A stretch of DNA of 42,308 nucleotides from Lachnospiraceae bacterium UBA6987 (GTDB lineage: Bacteria > Bacillota > Clostridia > Lachnospirales > Lachnospiraceae): contig DJYD01000031.1 of NCBI GenBank assembly GCA_002449955.1, positions 1 to 42,308 of the forward strand. The letters run 5' to 3'. The translations under genes were made by a program, and so were the position numbers. How positions within the stretch are numbered: the first letter of the stretch is position 1; every line of letters begins with the position of its first letter. The notes beneath the pieces are model-generated. The model did no database searches and was not told the DNA's origin. It saw nothing but the letters and a program-made list of their open reading frames with translations. Shown piece after piece: positions 1 through 8,154 of this stretch.

Positions 1-1104
1 GCCTTCCTGATGGCGGAATATATGGATATTCCCTACGCCCAGGTCGCCCTGAAGGCTATCCTTCCTGCTGTGCTGTATTTCACCGGCATCTTCATTGCGG
101 TCCATCTGGAAGCAAAGAAGCTGAACCTTAAAGGTATTCCGAGAGATGAACTGCCCCGTTGGAGCTATCTCGGCAAATTCTGCTACCTGATCCTTCCTCT
201 GGTCATGCTGGTGTGGTTAGTCTCATCCGGCACCCGCACGATGCAGTTCAGTGCCGCCCTTTCGATCTTCGCAGCCATGGTCATCGGCTTCATCCATTTC
301 TTCCATGACCACGCGGCCGGCGAAGAAGGCGAGGAAAAACTCGGGATCGGCGAGGCACTTGCCAGAGCCGGAAAGAAGACCTTCCTCAATACGGTCGATG
401 CCCTGGAAGCCGGCGGCAAGAGCGGCATCAGCGTCGCGGTCGCCTGCGGCATGGCAGGCATCATTGCCGGCTGCATCACCTCCACGGGACTTGCTTCCAC
501 GCTGATCAATGCCATCGTTCAGCTGGCTCAGAATGCCCGCATCATCGGCCTGATCCTGACCATGCTCTGCTGCATCATCCTGGGCATGGGCGTGCCGACC
601 ACCGCGAACTACTGCATCATGGCGGCTACGACGGCGCCTATCCTGATCCAGCTTGGTTTCCCGGTCGTTGCGGCACACTTCTTCGTCTTCTACTTCGGCA
701 TCGTAGCCGATATCACGCCGCCGGTCGCATTAGCGGCCTACGCCGGTTCTGCCATAGCAAAATCGAATCCGATGAAGACAGGCATCAATGCCACGAAGCT
801 AGCCATCGCCGCCTTCGTGGTCCCGTATATCTTCGCTTACAGCCCCATCATGCTGTTTGTGGGTGAGAATATTACGGCCTGGGCCGTGATCCAGACCTCC
901 TTAAGTGCTCTTGTCGGCCTGTTCGGCATTGCGGCAGCCTTAAACGGCTATCTGTCCAAGCCGCTTAATCCGCTCTTCAGACTTCTGCTGATCGCCGGCG
1001 GTCTGTCCATGATGATCCCGGGCACACTGACCGACCTGATCGGCCTTGCTGTGATCGCTGCTGTTACCGTCTTCCAGAAGCTGACGGCAAAAAAGACGGC
1101 CTGA
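1..1104 (+). CDS. TRAP transporter fused permease (C-terminal part, 5' truncated)
   Basis: This is the C-terminal part of a large integral-membrane permease of the tripartite ATP-independent periplasmic (TRAP) family, which imports organic acids or related solutes using ion gradients and a separate binding protein. The reading frame is open to the first base of the window, so the gene begins upstream. The visible 367 residues hold about nine hydrophobic segments. They include the TRAP signature GMGVPTTANYCIMA and the VHLEAKK stretch typical of the fused 4TM/12TM (DctM-like) type. The substrate cannot be read from the sequence. The gene is followed by a bidirectional terminator and faces an RpiR-type regulator on the other strand. 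I am confident of the family. Confidence 0.9.
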   Translation, partial: AFLMAEYMDIPYAQVALKAILPAVLYFTGIFIAVHLEAKKLNLKGIPRDELPRWSYLGKFCYLILPLVMLVWLVSSGTRTMQFSAALSIFAAMVIGFIHFFHDHAAGEEGEEKLGIGEALARAGKKTFLNTVDALEAGGKSGISVAVACGMAGIIAGCITSTGLASTLINAIVQLAQNARIIGLILTMLCCIILGMGVPTTANYCIMAATTAPILIQLGFPVVAAHFFVFYFGIVADITPPVALAAYAGSAIAKSNPMKTGINATKLAIAAFVVPYIFAYSPIMLFVGENITAWAVIQTSLSALVGLFGIAAALNGYLSKPLNPLFRLLLIAGGLSMMIPGTLTDLIGLAVIAAVTVFQKLTAKKTA

Positions 1105-1125
1105 CGATCTTAGCTCATTCATGAA

Positions 1126-1170
1126 AAAAATACCCCCTTGGCCGGGCAACACCGGTGAAGGGGGTATTTG
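1126..1170. terminator. Bidirectional intrinsic terminator
   Basis: The arms AAATACCCCCTT and AAGGGGGTATTT pair perfectly around an inner GC-rich loop. On the minus strand the hairpin is followed by a run of seven T, on the plus strand by a weaker TTTGTTATT. It lies between two convergent genes and probably ends the long minus-strand operon that finishes with the RpiR gene, as well as the TRAP permease gene. Confidence 0.85.
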
Positions 1171-1191
1171 TTATTCGGGCCTTTTCAGCTG

Positions 1192-2061
1192 TTATTTCAG
1201 GTACAGGTTCAGTTGTTCCCGGAACCTTTCATTTCGGGCGAGGGTCTCTTTGCTCTGCGGACAGGCGGCGCCCACGGCATTGATGAGAGCGGTCACGGTA
1301 ACCAGGGCGGGCAGGATATTGTCGCCGTAGGAAAGGCTCTCGCTGCCGATGATAAGCGGGACCTTTGCCACGGGAATGAGCGGCGAGGAGAGCGCGTCCG
1401 TGATAGCGACGGTAGGGACGCCTGCTCTGTACACATAGGACATCACACTTGTCGTGACGCGGAGATAGCGGGGCATGCTGACCGCGAGGAGCACGTCCTC
1501 TTTCGTTAGGCTTGCCAGCAGGTCCAAAGAGGAGTTCTGACCGTTCACCGCGAATACGTTATCGCGGATCCCGCTCAGTTCAAAGGCAAAGTATTCGATC
1601 AGGGAAGCGGAGCTTCGTGAGCCGAAAAGAAACACCCGCTTCGCACCGCAAAGCAGTTCCACGGCTTTCCGGAAATGCTCGGGATTGATGCTGGACATCG
1701 TTTGCTTTATGCTTTCGATCCCCTTGTTCATGATCTTCTGAAGAATGCCGTTACTGTCATCACCGATGTCGGCGCCATTCTTCTGCTGCTTGTTCATGGC
1801 GATGCGGCTGCGGACAAAAAGCCGGAAGGCCTGCTGCATGTCCGTAAAACCGGAGTAACCGAGCTTTGCGGCAAGACGCAGCATACAGGTCTCGCTTACG
1901 CCGCAGGCCTTGCTTAAGCCCGCAAGCGTAGAGAAAGTGACCGTGTCAAGGTTTGCCAGCATGTACTCGGTGATCTTCAGTTGTTTTTTGGTCAGTCCCG
2001 GGCGGGCTGCTTCAATGCGTTCCACCGGAGACGTCACCTCGGATAACTTTAATTCAGACAC
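1192..2061 (-). CDS. MurR/RpiR family transcriptional regulator
   Basis: A 289-residue regulator with an N-terminal RpiR-type helix-turn-helix (about residues 20-95, around FSTLAGLSKACGVSETCMLR). A C-terminal SIS sugar-isomerase fold follows (about 125-265, with VFLFGSRSSASLIEYFAFEL and LLAVSMPRY). RpiR proteins usually sense phosphosugars through the SIS domain and control sugar or amino-sugar catabolism. The start is probably GTG (read as Met); no in-frame ATG lies close by. It is the last gene of a minus-strand operon that begins at the DUF1287 gene at 6499, only 23 bp after the M28 peptidase gene. The target is unknown. Peptide or muropeptide metabolism would fit the neighbours, but that is inference. 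Confidence 0.9.
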   Translation of the reverse strand: MSELKLSEVTSPVERIEAARPGLTKKQLKITEYMLANLDTVTFSTLAGLSKACGVSETCMLRLAAKLGYSGFTDMQQAFRLFVRSRIAMNKQQKNGADIGDDSNGILQKIMNKGIESIKQTMSSINPEHFRKAVELLCGAKRVFLFGSRSSASLIEYFAFELSGIRDNVFAVNGQNSSLDLLASLTKEDVLLAVSMPRYLRVTTSVMSYVYRAGVPTVAITDALSSPLIPVAKVPLIIGSESLSYGDNILPALVTVTALINAVGAACPQSKETLARNERFREQLNLYLK

Positions 2062-2084
2062 TCTCGACCACCGTCCTTCCTGTT

Positions 2085-3329
2085 TTAATCTTCTCTTCTC
2101 TTTCTGCCGAGATATTCGTCCAGTTCCTTCCGGATCTTTTCCGGGATCTCACGCTTCACCGGACACTTCACGGCGTCCGCCATCCCGGCGGTAAAGGCAG
2201 TGATGAAATCGCAGTCCTTCAGGATCTGCTCATCCGAGAGCACGGCCGGCGTGTCGTAGCGGTTGTGGATCGGCGCCATATTGCCGCCGGCAAGCCTGGC
2301 AAAGGAAAGGGCCGGCACGCCCTTATCCGCAAAAGGCGTGGAATCGCTGGAATAAACGCCGCCCGAGGCCTTGATGCCGAAGCCTCTCATCGAGGCAAAG
2401 TAGCGGATGAACTGCACCAGGCCGTCCTCCGCGCTCACACGGGCGATAAAGCGGCCCATGTAGGTGCCGATCATATCCAGATTGATGTTCAGCGCGACCT
2501 TCGGTAGTTCTTCCTCATGTGCGGCCACATATGCCTTCGAGCCTAAAAGGCCTCGTTCCTCGCTTCCACAGAAAACAAAGCGCAGGCCGTAGCGGTGCTT
2601 CTTTCCGCGCAGAGCGTCCATCACGGCAAGCAGTCCGATGCAGCCGCTCATGTTGTCGTAGGAGCCGTGGGAAAGCGGCGTGGTGTCATAATGCGCCGTC
2701 AGGACGATCCATTCGTCCGTTTCGCCCGGAAGCTCCGCGACGACGTTATGCGACTCGCCTGCGGATTCCTCCTGCTCGATGCAGATCGTTACCGACTGCG
2801 CGCCGCTCTTGACTAACGCGAACGCATCCTTTGCATTGACGTTTACCGCCGGCAGTTTCCTTTCGCCGTCCACGACGAAGGGACGCAGTTCCTTCTGGTC
2901 GATGTCGCGGTCGCGGAAATTAACATTTCCGTCGTAGGTGATGATCCCCTTCACGTTGTTTTCAAGCAGATCGCGGTAACCAAAATACCCTACGCCCGTA
3001 TCGATCAGTATGATATGCCCTGCCGCCTTCGAAAGGGATGCGGGGTCCGTATCCGGCAGATACAGAAACGGAGCTTCCCACTTGCCGCTTCCGCAGAGCT
3101 TATAGCCCTTGCAGGGGATGGACCGCACCCTGCCGTCTCTGCCTGTCACCTCAAGCGAGGCGCTCTTTACCTCGGCCATCTCTACGGGGAAGGCCTCAAG
3201 CCTTGCGGTCACACCCAGCTTCCCGCAGACCTCCTGCAGATAGCGCGCAGCCTTCAGTTCCTCCGCACTGCCGCTCGTGTGGATATAATCCGTATCCTTC
3301 AGGATCTGCCTTACCTGCTTCCTGTTCAT
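2085..3329 (-). CDS. M28 family metallopeptidase (aminopeptidase-like)
   Basis: A 414-residue dizinc exopeptidase of family M28. The metal-ligand motifs appear in order: AHYDT (His, Asp), DNMSG (Asp), GSEERGLLGS (the catalytic and ligand Glu pair), NLDMIG (Asp) and a late IHNRYDTP (His). The long insertion before the first motif, about residues 60-190, resembles the PA-type domain of M28 aminopeptidases. No signal peptide is seen, so it is probably cytoplasmic and trims peptides. The start is supported by AAAGGAG six bases upstream. It lies between the histidine phosphatase gene and the RpiR gene, and there is no obvious promoter in the 65-bp gap upstream. Confidence 0.9.
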   Translation of the reverse strand: MNRKQVRQILKDTDYIHTSGSAEELKAARYLQEVCGKLGVTARLEAFPVEMAEVKSASLEVTGRDGRVRSIPCKGYKLCGSGKWEAPFLYLPDTDPASLSKAAGHIILIDTGVGYFGYRDLLENNVKGIITYDGNVNFRDRDIDQKELRPFVVDGERKLPAVNVNAKDAFALVKSGAQSVTICIEQEESAGESHNVVAELPGETDEWIVLTAHYDTTPLSHGSYDNMSGCIGLLAVMDALRGKKHRYGLRFVFCGSEERGLLGSKAYVAAHEEELPKVALNINLDMIGTYMGRFIARVSAEDGLVQFIRYFASMRGFGIKASGGVYSSDSTPFADKGVPALSFARLAGGNMAPIHNRYDTPAVLSDEQILKDCDFITAFTAGMADAVKCPVKREIPEKIRKELDEYLGRKRRED

Positions 3330-3394
3330 CGCATGCTCCTTTCTGTCGTTCTTTTTTCTCTTTCCTGATCAGCTTCTTCTGCTGCGTTCTCGCT

Positions 3395-3988
3395 TCAGAT
3401 CCCTTCTTTTTCCGGAAGTTCGGGGATCGGCATGTAGGCCGGCATATCATCCGGGACGTCGAAGCGGATCGGCTCGGCGTTCGGCGTCACAAGCCCCTTC
3501 AAGGTCCCGCTCTTCGGAAAGCCGCCGAAATACACATGGACCGCTCGCGCCGCGCCGCCGTGCATAGCCAGCATCACGGTCTTTCCGGGATGATCCCTGC
3601 GAATATCGTCCAGGCAGCGGTAGACCCGCTCGAAGACCTCGCGCACGGTCTCAGCGCCTTCAAAACGCTTGTTCAGCGCGTAATCCCAGTATTCCACGCC
3701 GGGGTAGGCGTCGTACTTTGCCGCTTCGTAGATCCCGTAATTGCGTTCGCGGATGCGGGGCTCCGTGATGATCGGTACGTGATGGTATTCGTTGATGATC
3801 TCTGCCGTTCGGTATGCCCGAATGAGCGGAGAGGAATAAATGATATCGATGGGGATGTCCTTCATCAGCTCGCGGGCTTTTTCGGCCTGAGCAAGGCCGG
3901 TGGCATTCAGCGGGATATCCGTCGTTCCCTGCACCTTTTCCTGCGCGTTCCAGTCCGTCTGTCCGTGACGGACAAGATAGATGATCAT
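3395..3988 (-). CDS. Histidine phosphatase family protein (phosphoglycerate mutase-like)
   Basis: A 197-residue protein of the histidine phosphatase (dPGM/cobC-like) superfamily. The phosphate-accepting histidine is in the N-terminal motif LVRHGQTDWNAQ. SSPLIRAYRTAEII supplies the conserved arginine, and MLAMHGGAARAV the second catalytic histidine. The short length fits a broad-specificity phosphatase rather than glycolytic mutase (about 230-250 residues). The start codon overlaps the stop of the Nudix gene by 4 bp, so the two are translationally coupled and may share a metabolite clean-up role. The substrate cannot be deduced. Confidence 0.88.
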   Translation of the reverse strand: MIIYLVRHGQTDWNAQEKVQGTTDIPLNATGLAQAEKARELMKDIPIDIIYSSPLIRAYRTAEIINEYHHVPIITEPRIRERNYGIYEAAKYDAYPGVEYWDYALNKRFEGAETVREVFERVYRCLDDIRRDHPGKTVMLAMHGGAARAVHVYFGGFPKSGTLKGLVTPNAEPIRFDVPDDMPAYMPIPELPEKEGI

Positions 3989-4455
3989 AGTTTCAATTCC
4001 TTTCCGTCAAGTATTGCCGTGACAAGTCTGTCGCCTTCGTAGCGCAGCTTCAGGGAGAAAAACGGCGCGCCGTCTTCCAGCAGCTTCATGAAGATCCTGT
4101 CGCCCTCCCACTGCGGGAGTGCCGCAAAATCGGTCTTCCTGATCCAGGCCGTCTCACCCTCATCGCATTCCCACGGCTCCCCCTCGGGGATCTCCGCAGT
4201 AAAGAGATGCATGTATTCGCCCTCGTATTCACTGCTGACAAAGGTGACGATCCCGCGGTACCTAAGGCCTTCGGGAACAAGCCCCGTTTCTTCCCGGATC
4301 TCGCGGATGATCCCCTCCTCCGGGCTCTCATCTTCCTCCATCTTCCCACCGAAGCCGATCCATTTGTCGTGGTTCAGATCGTTTTCCTTCTTCACCCGGT
4401 GGAGCATCAGATAGCTGTCGCCCCGGGAGATGTAACAGAGCGTGGTATTCTTCAT
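3985..4455 (-). CDS. Nudix hydrolase (MutT/8-oxo-dGTP diphosphatase-like)
   Basis: A 156-residue Nudix protein. A perfect Nudix box (GX5EX7REUXEEXGU) runs from GFGGKMEEDE to REIREETGL at about residues 35-60. These enzymes hydrolyse nucleoside diphosphates linked to another moiety. The N-terminus (CYISRGDSYLMLHR) and the following GGKMEE region look like the MutT/8-oxo-dGTP diphosphatase branch found in Firmicutes. A longer open frame exists upstream, but the start at 4455 has GGGGAA at proper spacing and sits 2 bp after the preceding stop. The gene overlaps the histidine phosphatase gene by 4 bp. Confidence 0.88.
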   Translation of the reverse strand: MKNTTLCYISRGDSYLMLHRVKKENDLNHDKWIGFGGKMEEDESPEEGIIREIREETGLVPEGLRYRGIVTFVSSEYEGEYMHLFTAEIPEGEPWECDEGETAWIRKTDFAALPQWEGDRIFMKLLEDGAPFFSLKLRYEGDRLVTAILDGKELKL

Positions 4456-4457
4456 GT

Positions 4458-5507
4458 TCAGTTCCCCGCTTTCGTAAAGCCGCTCACCCTGAAGTGACCC
4501 TTGAGGATACGGGTCGGCGTGGTCAGGAAATCCTGCTCGTAGGCATAGCGGTCGTTGTCGGTATGATGGATCAGATAGGGCAGGCCATCCGAAGCCCTGC
4601 GGTCGGAAACAACGGCGATATGGCCAGGCCACATACCGCGTGTCGGGCTTTCGAAGATCACGATATCCCCCGGCTGCCAGGCTGCGTAATCATAGGGATC
4701 GAGCGTCAGCTCCTCCGCAAAGCGGCGGAAGAACGGCAGCAGGTTCCGGGTCCTGCGGTAGTCGATGTTCGGGTCATTGTCTCCGGGCGCTATGTTGTAA
4801 ATATCCGGATGCGCCTTCACGTCGTCATCCACGAGCTTCTGCAGATCGTAACCGGCTGCACGCAGGGCATAGGCCACAACGTCCGAACAGACGCCCTTTC
4901 CCGCCGGCGGCCAGCCGCCCGCAAAGTAGCCGCTGTCATAGACCGGTCTGGTCGCGACATAGTCCTTTGCGCCCTGCAGGATGTCCGCCTGGTCTTCAAC
5001 CCCGTCGCCGTCCGCGTCATAGGGGCTGACGTAGGTCGAAAAGCCGAAATCCTCCAGATAATAAATCACATCGCTCACAGCTCTGGTTTCCCACTCAGGC
5101 CCTTCTGTCGGCACCTCGGCCCAAAGTCCGGGCTTCGTGGCAGGCGGAGCCTGCGTCTGCTCCCCGGCGGAATCAGACATCGTTTCCTCTGTTGAGCTCT
5201 GCACCGTTTCTTCCATGCAGTCCGGCGTTTCTATCTCTGCAACGGCCTCCGATGTGCTCGCCACCGTGCTTGCGGGGCGCTCATCGGTATTGCCCTTGCT
5301 GTCTGTCTTCGCCCCGGGCTCCGTTTCTTTCCCGATGACGATCTTCGGACCGATCTCCACAAGACTCTCTCCGCTAAGCGGCAGGTCTGCACCCGACGGA
5401 ACGGACGGGTCCTTCCCCCCGCATCCGGTGAGTAAAAACGCAAGAAGCGCCGCCATCACAAAGATGACTGCGCTCCTTATGGATTTGTGAAATAAAGCTG
5501 TATTCAT
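4458..5507 (-). CDS. DUF1287 domain lipoprotein (papain-like fold), paralogue 1
   Basis: A 349-residue predicted lipoprotein. The signal peptide ends in the lipobox LLTGC, followed by about 110 residues of low-complexity Ser/Thr/Glu-rich linker. The C-terminal DUF1287 domain (about 150-345) carries a Cys in KGVCSDVVAYALRAAGYDL, a His in PGHIAVVSDR and a third polar site in IHHTDND, the pattern of NlpC/P60-like cysteine hydrolases. Just before it lies YDADGDGVEDQ, which matches the DxDxDGxxD form of a calcium-binding loop. The protein should be anchored outside the membrane. Cell-wall or peptide hydrolysis is plausible but unproven. A second copy lies 23 bp upstream. GGAG precedes the ATG. Confidence 0.85.
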   Translation of the reverse strand: MNTALFHKSIRSAVIFVMAALLAFLLTGCGGKDPSVPSGADLPLSGESLVEIGPKIVIGKETEPGAKTDSKGNTDERPASTVASTSEAVAEIETPDCMEETVQSSTEETMSDSAGEQTQAPPATKPGLWAEVPTEGPEWETRAVSDVIYYLEDFGFSTYVSPYDADGDGVEDQADILQGAKDYVATRPVYDSGYFAGGWPPAGKGVCSDVVAYALRAAGYDLQKLVDDDVKAHPDIYNIAPGDNDPNIDYRRTRNLLPFFRRFAEELTLDPYDYAAWQPGDIVIFESPTRGMWPGHIAVVSDRRASDGLPYLIHHTDNDRYAYEQDFLTTPTRILKGHFRVSGFTKAGN

Positions 5508-5530
5508 TACAGACTCCGTTCTGCGCCTCC

Positions 5531-6499
5531 TTATTCCCCATTAAAACCATTATAGCGGAAATGCGCGATGATCGGCTTGTTCACCTGGCAAGTCGTCAGA
5601 TAATCCTCTTCAAAGAGCGTCTGCCCCGTTGTCGCGAGCTGCAGCACATAGGCCACACCGTCCTCCGCGCGCCTTGTGGAGACCATGCAGATATGGGCCT
5701 TGGAGGCTGCGATATCACCGGTCACGACGATATCACCCGGCTGCCATTCCTTCGTATCATACGGATCGATCGTCAGGCTTTGGGCGTGCTGCATAAAGAA
5801 GCAGTACTGGTTGCGTACGCGGCGGAAATTCATATTGGCATCAAAGTTTTCCTGTGCATAGGGATACCATTCGGGATGCGCTGTAATGTCCGCATCAATC
5901 AGGGCTTTCAGATCATATCCGGCCGCCTTGAACGCGAAGGCAATGACATCCGTGCAGACGCCGTAAATCACACCTTCTGCATCGGCTGTCGGATACCCGC
6001 CCTTATAATAGCTGCTGCTTTTATACTGCGGATTCTGCGCCAGGAACTCCTTTGCGCCCTGTACAAACTGGGTCTGATCGTCGATTCCGTCTCCGTTTGC
6101 GTCATAAGGACTTTTGAAGGTCGGGATGTTGAAATCCGCGTTCGTCAGAATGTACTTGCCCGGCATACGGGTGTAGTCAACCTGAAGCTCACCGGTATAT
6201 TCCGTGTCAAGCACCTTGCCGGATCCGTCTTCTGTGGTATCCGGTACATTCGTGGTATCCTGGCCAGGATTTTCGCTTGTCCCCTTCGTTCCTCCGGTCT
6301 CCGCTTCAGAATTCATGGTGATAATCGGAAGCGTGGGATAATCAATCCCGCCCTCTGCTGATGAAGTCCGATCCGGATCCATATATTTTTCCCAGATCAC
6401 CGTACTGATCTTGACCCCGATAAATAACAGAAGCAGGACGCCGACCACCGCTAACAGCGGTTTCAGCCATCTTGTTTCCTGATTGCTCTGTCTGCTCAT
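5531..6499 (-). CDS. DUF1287 domain membrane-anchored protein, paralogue 2
   Basis: A 322-residue paralogue of the next gene. It has a single N-terminal membrane anchor (about residues 14-34, LLAVVGVLLLLFIGVKIST) rather than a lipobox, then a Thr/Glu/Gly-rich spacer and a DUF1287 domain. The Cys (YGVCTDVIAFAFKAAGYDL) and His (SKAHICMVSTR) are kept. The third motif, IHH in paralogue 1, is here LQL, so activity may differ. A calcium-loop-like YDANGDGIDDQ is present. A longer frame runs upstream, but the ATG at 6499 has AGAAGGAGA six bases before it. It appears to be the first gene of the operon, with a TTGCAA-17-TACACT promoter just upstream. Confidence 0.83.
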   Translation of the reverse strand: MSRQSNQETRWLKPLLAVVGVLLLLFIGVKISTVIWEKYMDPDRTSSAEGGIDYPTLPIITMNSEAETGGTKGTSENPGQDTTNVPDTTEDGSGKVLDTEYTGELQVDYTRMPGKYILTNADFNIPTFKSPYDANGDGIDDQTQFVQGAKEFLAQNPQYKSSSYYKGGYPTADAEGVIYGVCTDVIAFAFKAAGYDLKALIDADITAHPEWYPYAQENFDANMNFRRVRNQYCFFMQHAQSLTIDPYDTKEWQPGDIVVTGDIAASKAHICMVSTRRAEDGVAYVLQLATTGQTLFEEDYLTTCQVNKPIIAHFRYNGFNGE

Positions 6500-6536
6500 A
6501 TCTCTCCTTCTGCTGTGCCTGCGCGGCACGGAGGCA

Positions 6537-6565
6537 AGTGTATCATAAACGGCCCGCAATTGCAA
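6537..6565 (-). promoter_or_regulatory. Promoter of the DUF1287-Nudix-M28-RpiR operon
   Basis: On the minus strand TTGCAA (6560-6565) and TACACT (6537-6542) are 17 bp apart, with an extended TGA before the -10. It lies about 40 bp before the ATG at 6499 and just after the zapA terminator. Predicted by eye only. Confidence 0.6.
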
Positions 6566-6591
6566 GCAAAGCCTCTGCTTCCTGCAGAGGC
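6564..6591 (-). terminator. Intrinsic terminator of zapA
   Basis: GCCTCTGC and GCAGAGGC (6571-6578 and 6584-6591) form an 8-bp stem with a 5-base loop, 32 bp after the zapA stop. On the minus strand a modest T-rich tract (TTTGCTT) follows, so termination may be partial. Confidence 0.6.
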
Positions 6592-6623
6592 TCTGTACAT
6601 TTGCCGCTTATAAACTGAAGCGT

Positions 6624-6947
6624 TCAATTTTCCTTTTCCTTCTCTGTCATGCGTATGGAGACCAGCTCATGCTTTAACTCGTAAATCGTTCGCTCAAGCT
6701 GTTCCTGCCTTGTTTTCAGCTCTTCCACTTTATCCTGAGACTTGAAATAATCATCCGCCAGATTCAGGGAGAGCATCACCTGCTGCATCTCCGGAGACTG
6801 ACGCAGAAAACCTGAAGTTGCGCGAAGTTCGCCGGCCTTGCCATTGACATATGCCGCCACCCGCTGCAGATAGGCCTCATCCTCATAGCCGCCGAGGTTG
6901 TATGTTTTGCCGAGCAAATTCACCTGTGTAAAGATCTTATCTGCCAT
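6624..6947 (-). CDS. zapA: Cell division protein ZapA
   Basis: A 107-residue ZapA, which cross-links FtsZ protofilaments at the division septum. The N-terminal globular head contains the family pattern VNLLGKTYNLGGYEDEAYLQRVAAYVN. The C-terminal half (about 65-105) is a charged coiled coil that forms the dimer or tetramer stalk. A longer open frame upstream is rejected because the ATG at 6947 has GGGAGG at ideal spacing. The gene has its own consensus promoter and is probably monocistronic, since a hairpin follows its stop. Confidence 0.9.
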   Translation of the reverse strand: MADKIFTQVNLLGKTYNLGGYEDEAYLQRVAAYVNGKAGELRATSGFLRQSPEMQQVMLSLNLADDYFKSQDKVEELKTRQEQLERTIYELKHELVSIRMTEKEKEN

Positions 6948-6981
6948 GGAGCTGCCTCCCAATACCCATATTACTGCCTTT

Positions 6982-7010
6982 ATTATAAAACGATATGATT
7001 CAAATGACAA
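6982..7010 (-). promoter_or_regulatory. Promoter of zapA
   Basis: On the minus strand TTGTCA (7005-7010) and a perfect TATAAT (6982-6987) are 17 bp apart, about 35 bp before the zapA start. Confidence 0.8.
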
Positions 7011-7026
7011 GAGAAAAACCCACAAA

Positions 7027-7064
7027 TTGGGGCCAGATCAGAAATTTTTCCGTTCCGCCCCCAA
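7027..7064 (-). terminator. Possible terminator of the cdaA-ruvB operon
   Basis: TTGGGG and CCCCAA are complementary across a long 26-base loop, 38 bp past the ruvB stop, with TTTGTGGGTTTTT following on the minus strand. The stem is short and the loop long, so this is a weak call. Confidence 0.35.
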
Positions 7065-7101
7065 GATATAGCGTTATTTTGCTTTTTTTTGTGAGAATCG
7101 G

Positions 7102-8145
7102 TCAGTCACGGTCAAACAGGGACATCTGTTCCGGCACCGTTACCTGGTCTTTCGGCAGCGCAATGCCCAGATGACGATACGCCTTTTCCGTTGCCATGCG
7201 GCCGCGCGGAGTCCGCTTGATGAAGCCGTTTTGCAGCAGATAGGGTTCGCAGACATCTTCCATGGTACCCGAATCTTCTCCCATGGCCGCGGACAAGGTC
7301 TCCAGACCAACAGGGCCGCCGCCATAGTTCTCGATAATCAGTTTCAGGAAAGTTCTGTCTGTCCTGTCCAGGCCCAGTTCGTCCACATTCAGCAGACGAA
7401 GCGTTTCGTCCGCCACGGTTCTCGTGATCTTTCCGTCATATCTGACTTCGGCAAAATCACGCACGCGCTTTAAAAAGCGATTGGCAAGTCTCGGCGTCCC
7501 GCGGGATCTGCTTGCAATTTCCGCCGCACCGTCCTCTTCGATCTCTACGCCCAAGACCTTTGCCGAACGCAGCACGATCGTCCGCAGTTCTTCCGGTTTA
7601 TAGAATTCCAGCCGGTGCACCACGCCGAAGCGGTCCCGCAGCGGCGCTGTCAGCATGCCGGCTCTGGTGGTTGCGCCGACGAGGGTAAACGGCGGCAGCT
7701 TATAGCGCATGGAGCGCGCTCCGCCCTCTTTCCCGATCACGATATCCACCGTGAAATCCTCCATGGCCGGGTAAAGGACCTCTTCCACCTGCCGGTTCAG
7801 GCGGTGGATTTCATCGATAAACAGCACGTCCCCCGGCTTCATCCCGGAAAGCACCGCCACAAGATCGCCGGGACGTTCGATGGCCGGTCCACTGGTCACC
7901 TTCATCTTCGCGCCCATCTCATTCGCAATGATCCCGGCAAGCGTCGTCTTGCCAAGGCCGGGCGGGCCGTAGAACAAGATATGGTCGAGCGGTTCGCCGC
8001 GGCGTTTAGCCGCCTCAATGTAGACCTTCAGTGTGGATTTCAGATCTTCCTGTCCGATGTATTCCGCTAAAGTCTGCGGCCTCAGGGAAAGCTCAAGACG
8101 TTCCTCCTCGGGCAGCCGTTCTGTGGTAATGGTTCTTCGTTCCAT
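7102..8145 (-). CDS. ruvB: Holliday junction branch migration helicase RuvB
   Basis: A 347-residue AAA+ motor that drives branch migration of Holliday junctions with RuvA during recombinational repair. Near-canonical sequence throughout: RPQTLAEYIGQ, Walker A GPPGLGKTTL, Walker B DEIHR, sensor 1 GATTRAG, arginine-finger region PLRDRFGV and the C-terminal winged-helix domain (GGGPVGLETLSAAMGED). A GTG six bases further upstream is in frame. The ATG at 8145 is preferred because AGAGG then lies six bases before it. It follows ruvA by 9 bp and is the last gene of the operon headed by two membrane protein genes and cdaA. Confidence 0.97.
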   Translation of the reverse strand: MERRTITTERLPEEERLELSLRPQTLAEYIGQEDLKSTLKVYIEAAKRRGEPLDHILFYGPPGLGKTTLAGIIANEMGAKMKVTSGPAIERPGDLVAVLSGMKPGDVLFIDEIHRLNRQVEEVLYPAMEDFTVDIVIGKEGGARSMRYKLPPFTLVGATTRAGMLTAPLRDRFGVVHRLEFYKPEELRTIVLRSAKVLGVEIEEDGAAEIASRSRGTPRLANRFLKRVRDFAEVRYDGKITRTVADETLRLLNVDELGLDRTDRTFLKLIIENYGGGPVGLETLSAAMGEDSGTMEDVCEPYLLQNGFIKRTPRGRMATEKAYRHLGIALPKDQVTVPEQMSLFDRD

Positions 8146-8154
8146 AAGCACCTC

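Noticed and set aside
3038..4042. A plus-strand frame opposite the histidine phosphatase and M28 genes
   Set aside because: It is antisense to two recognised enzymes and its composition is typical of a shadow frame.
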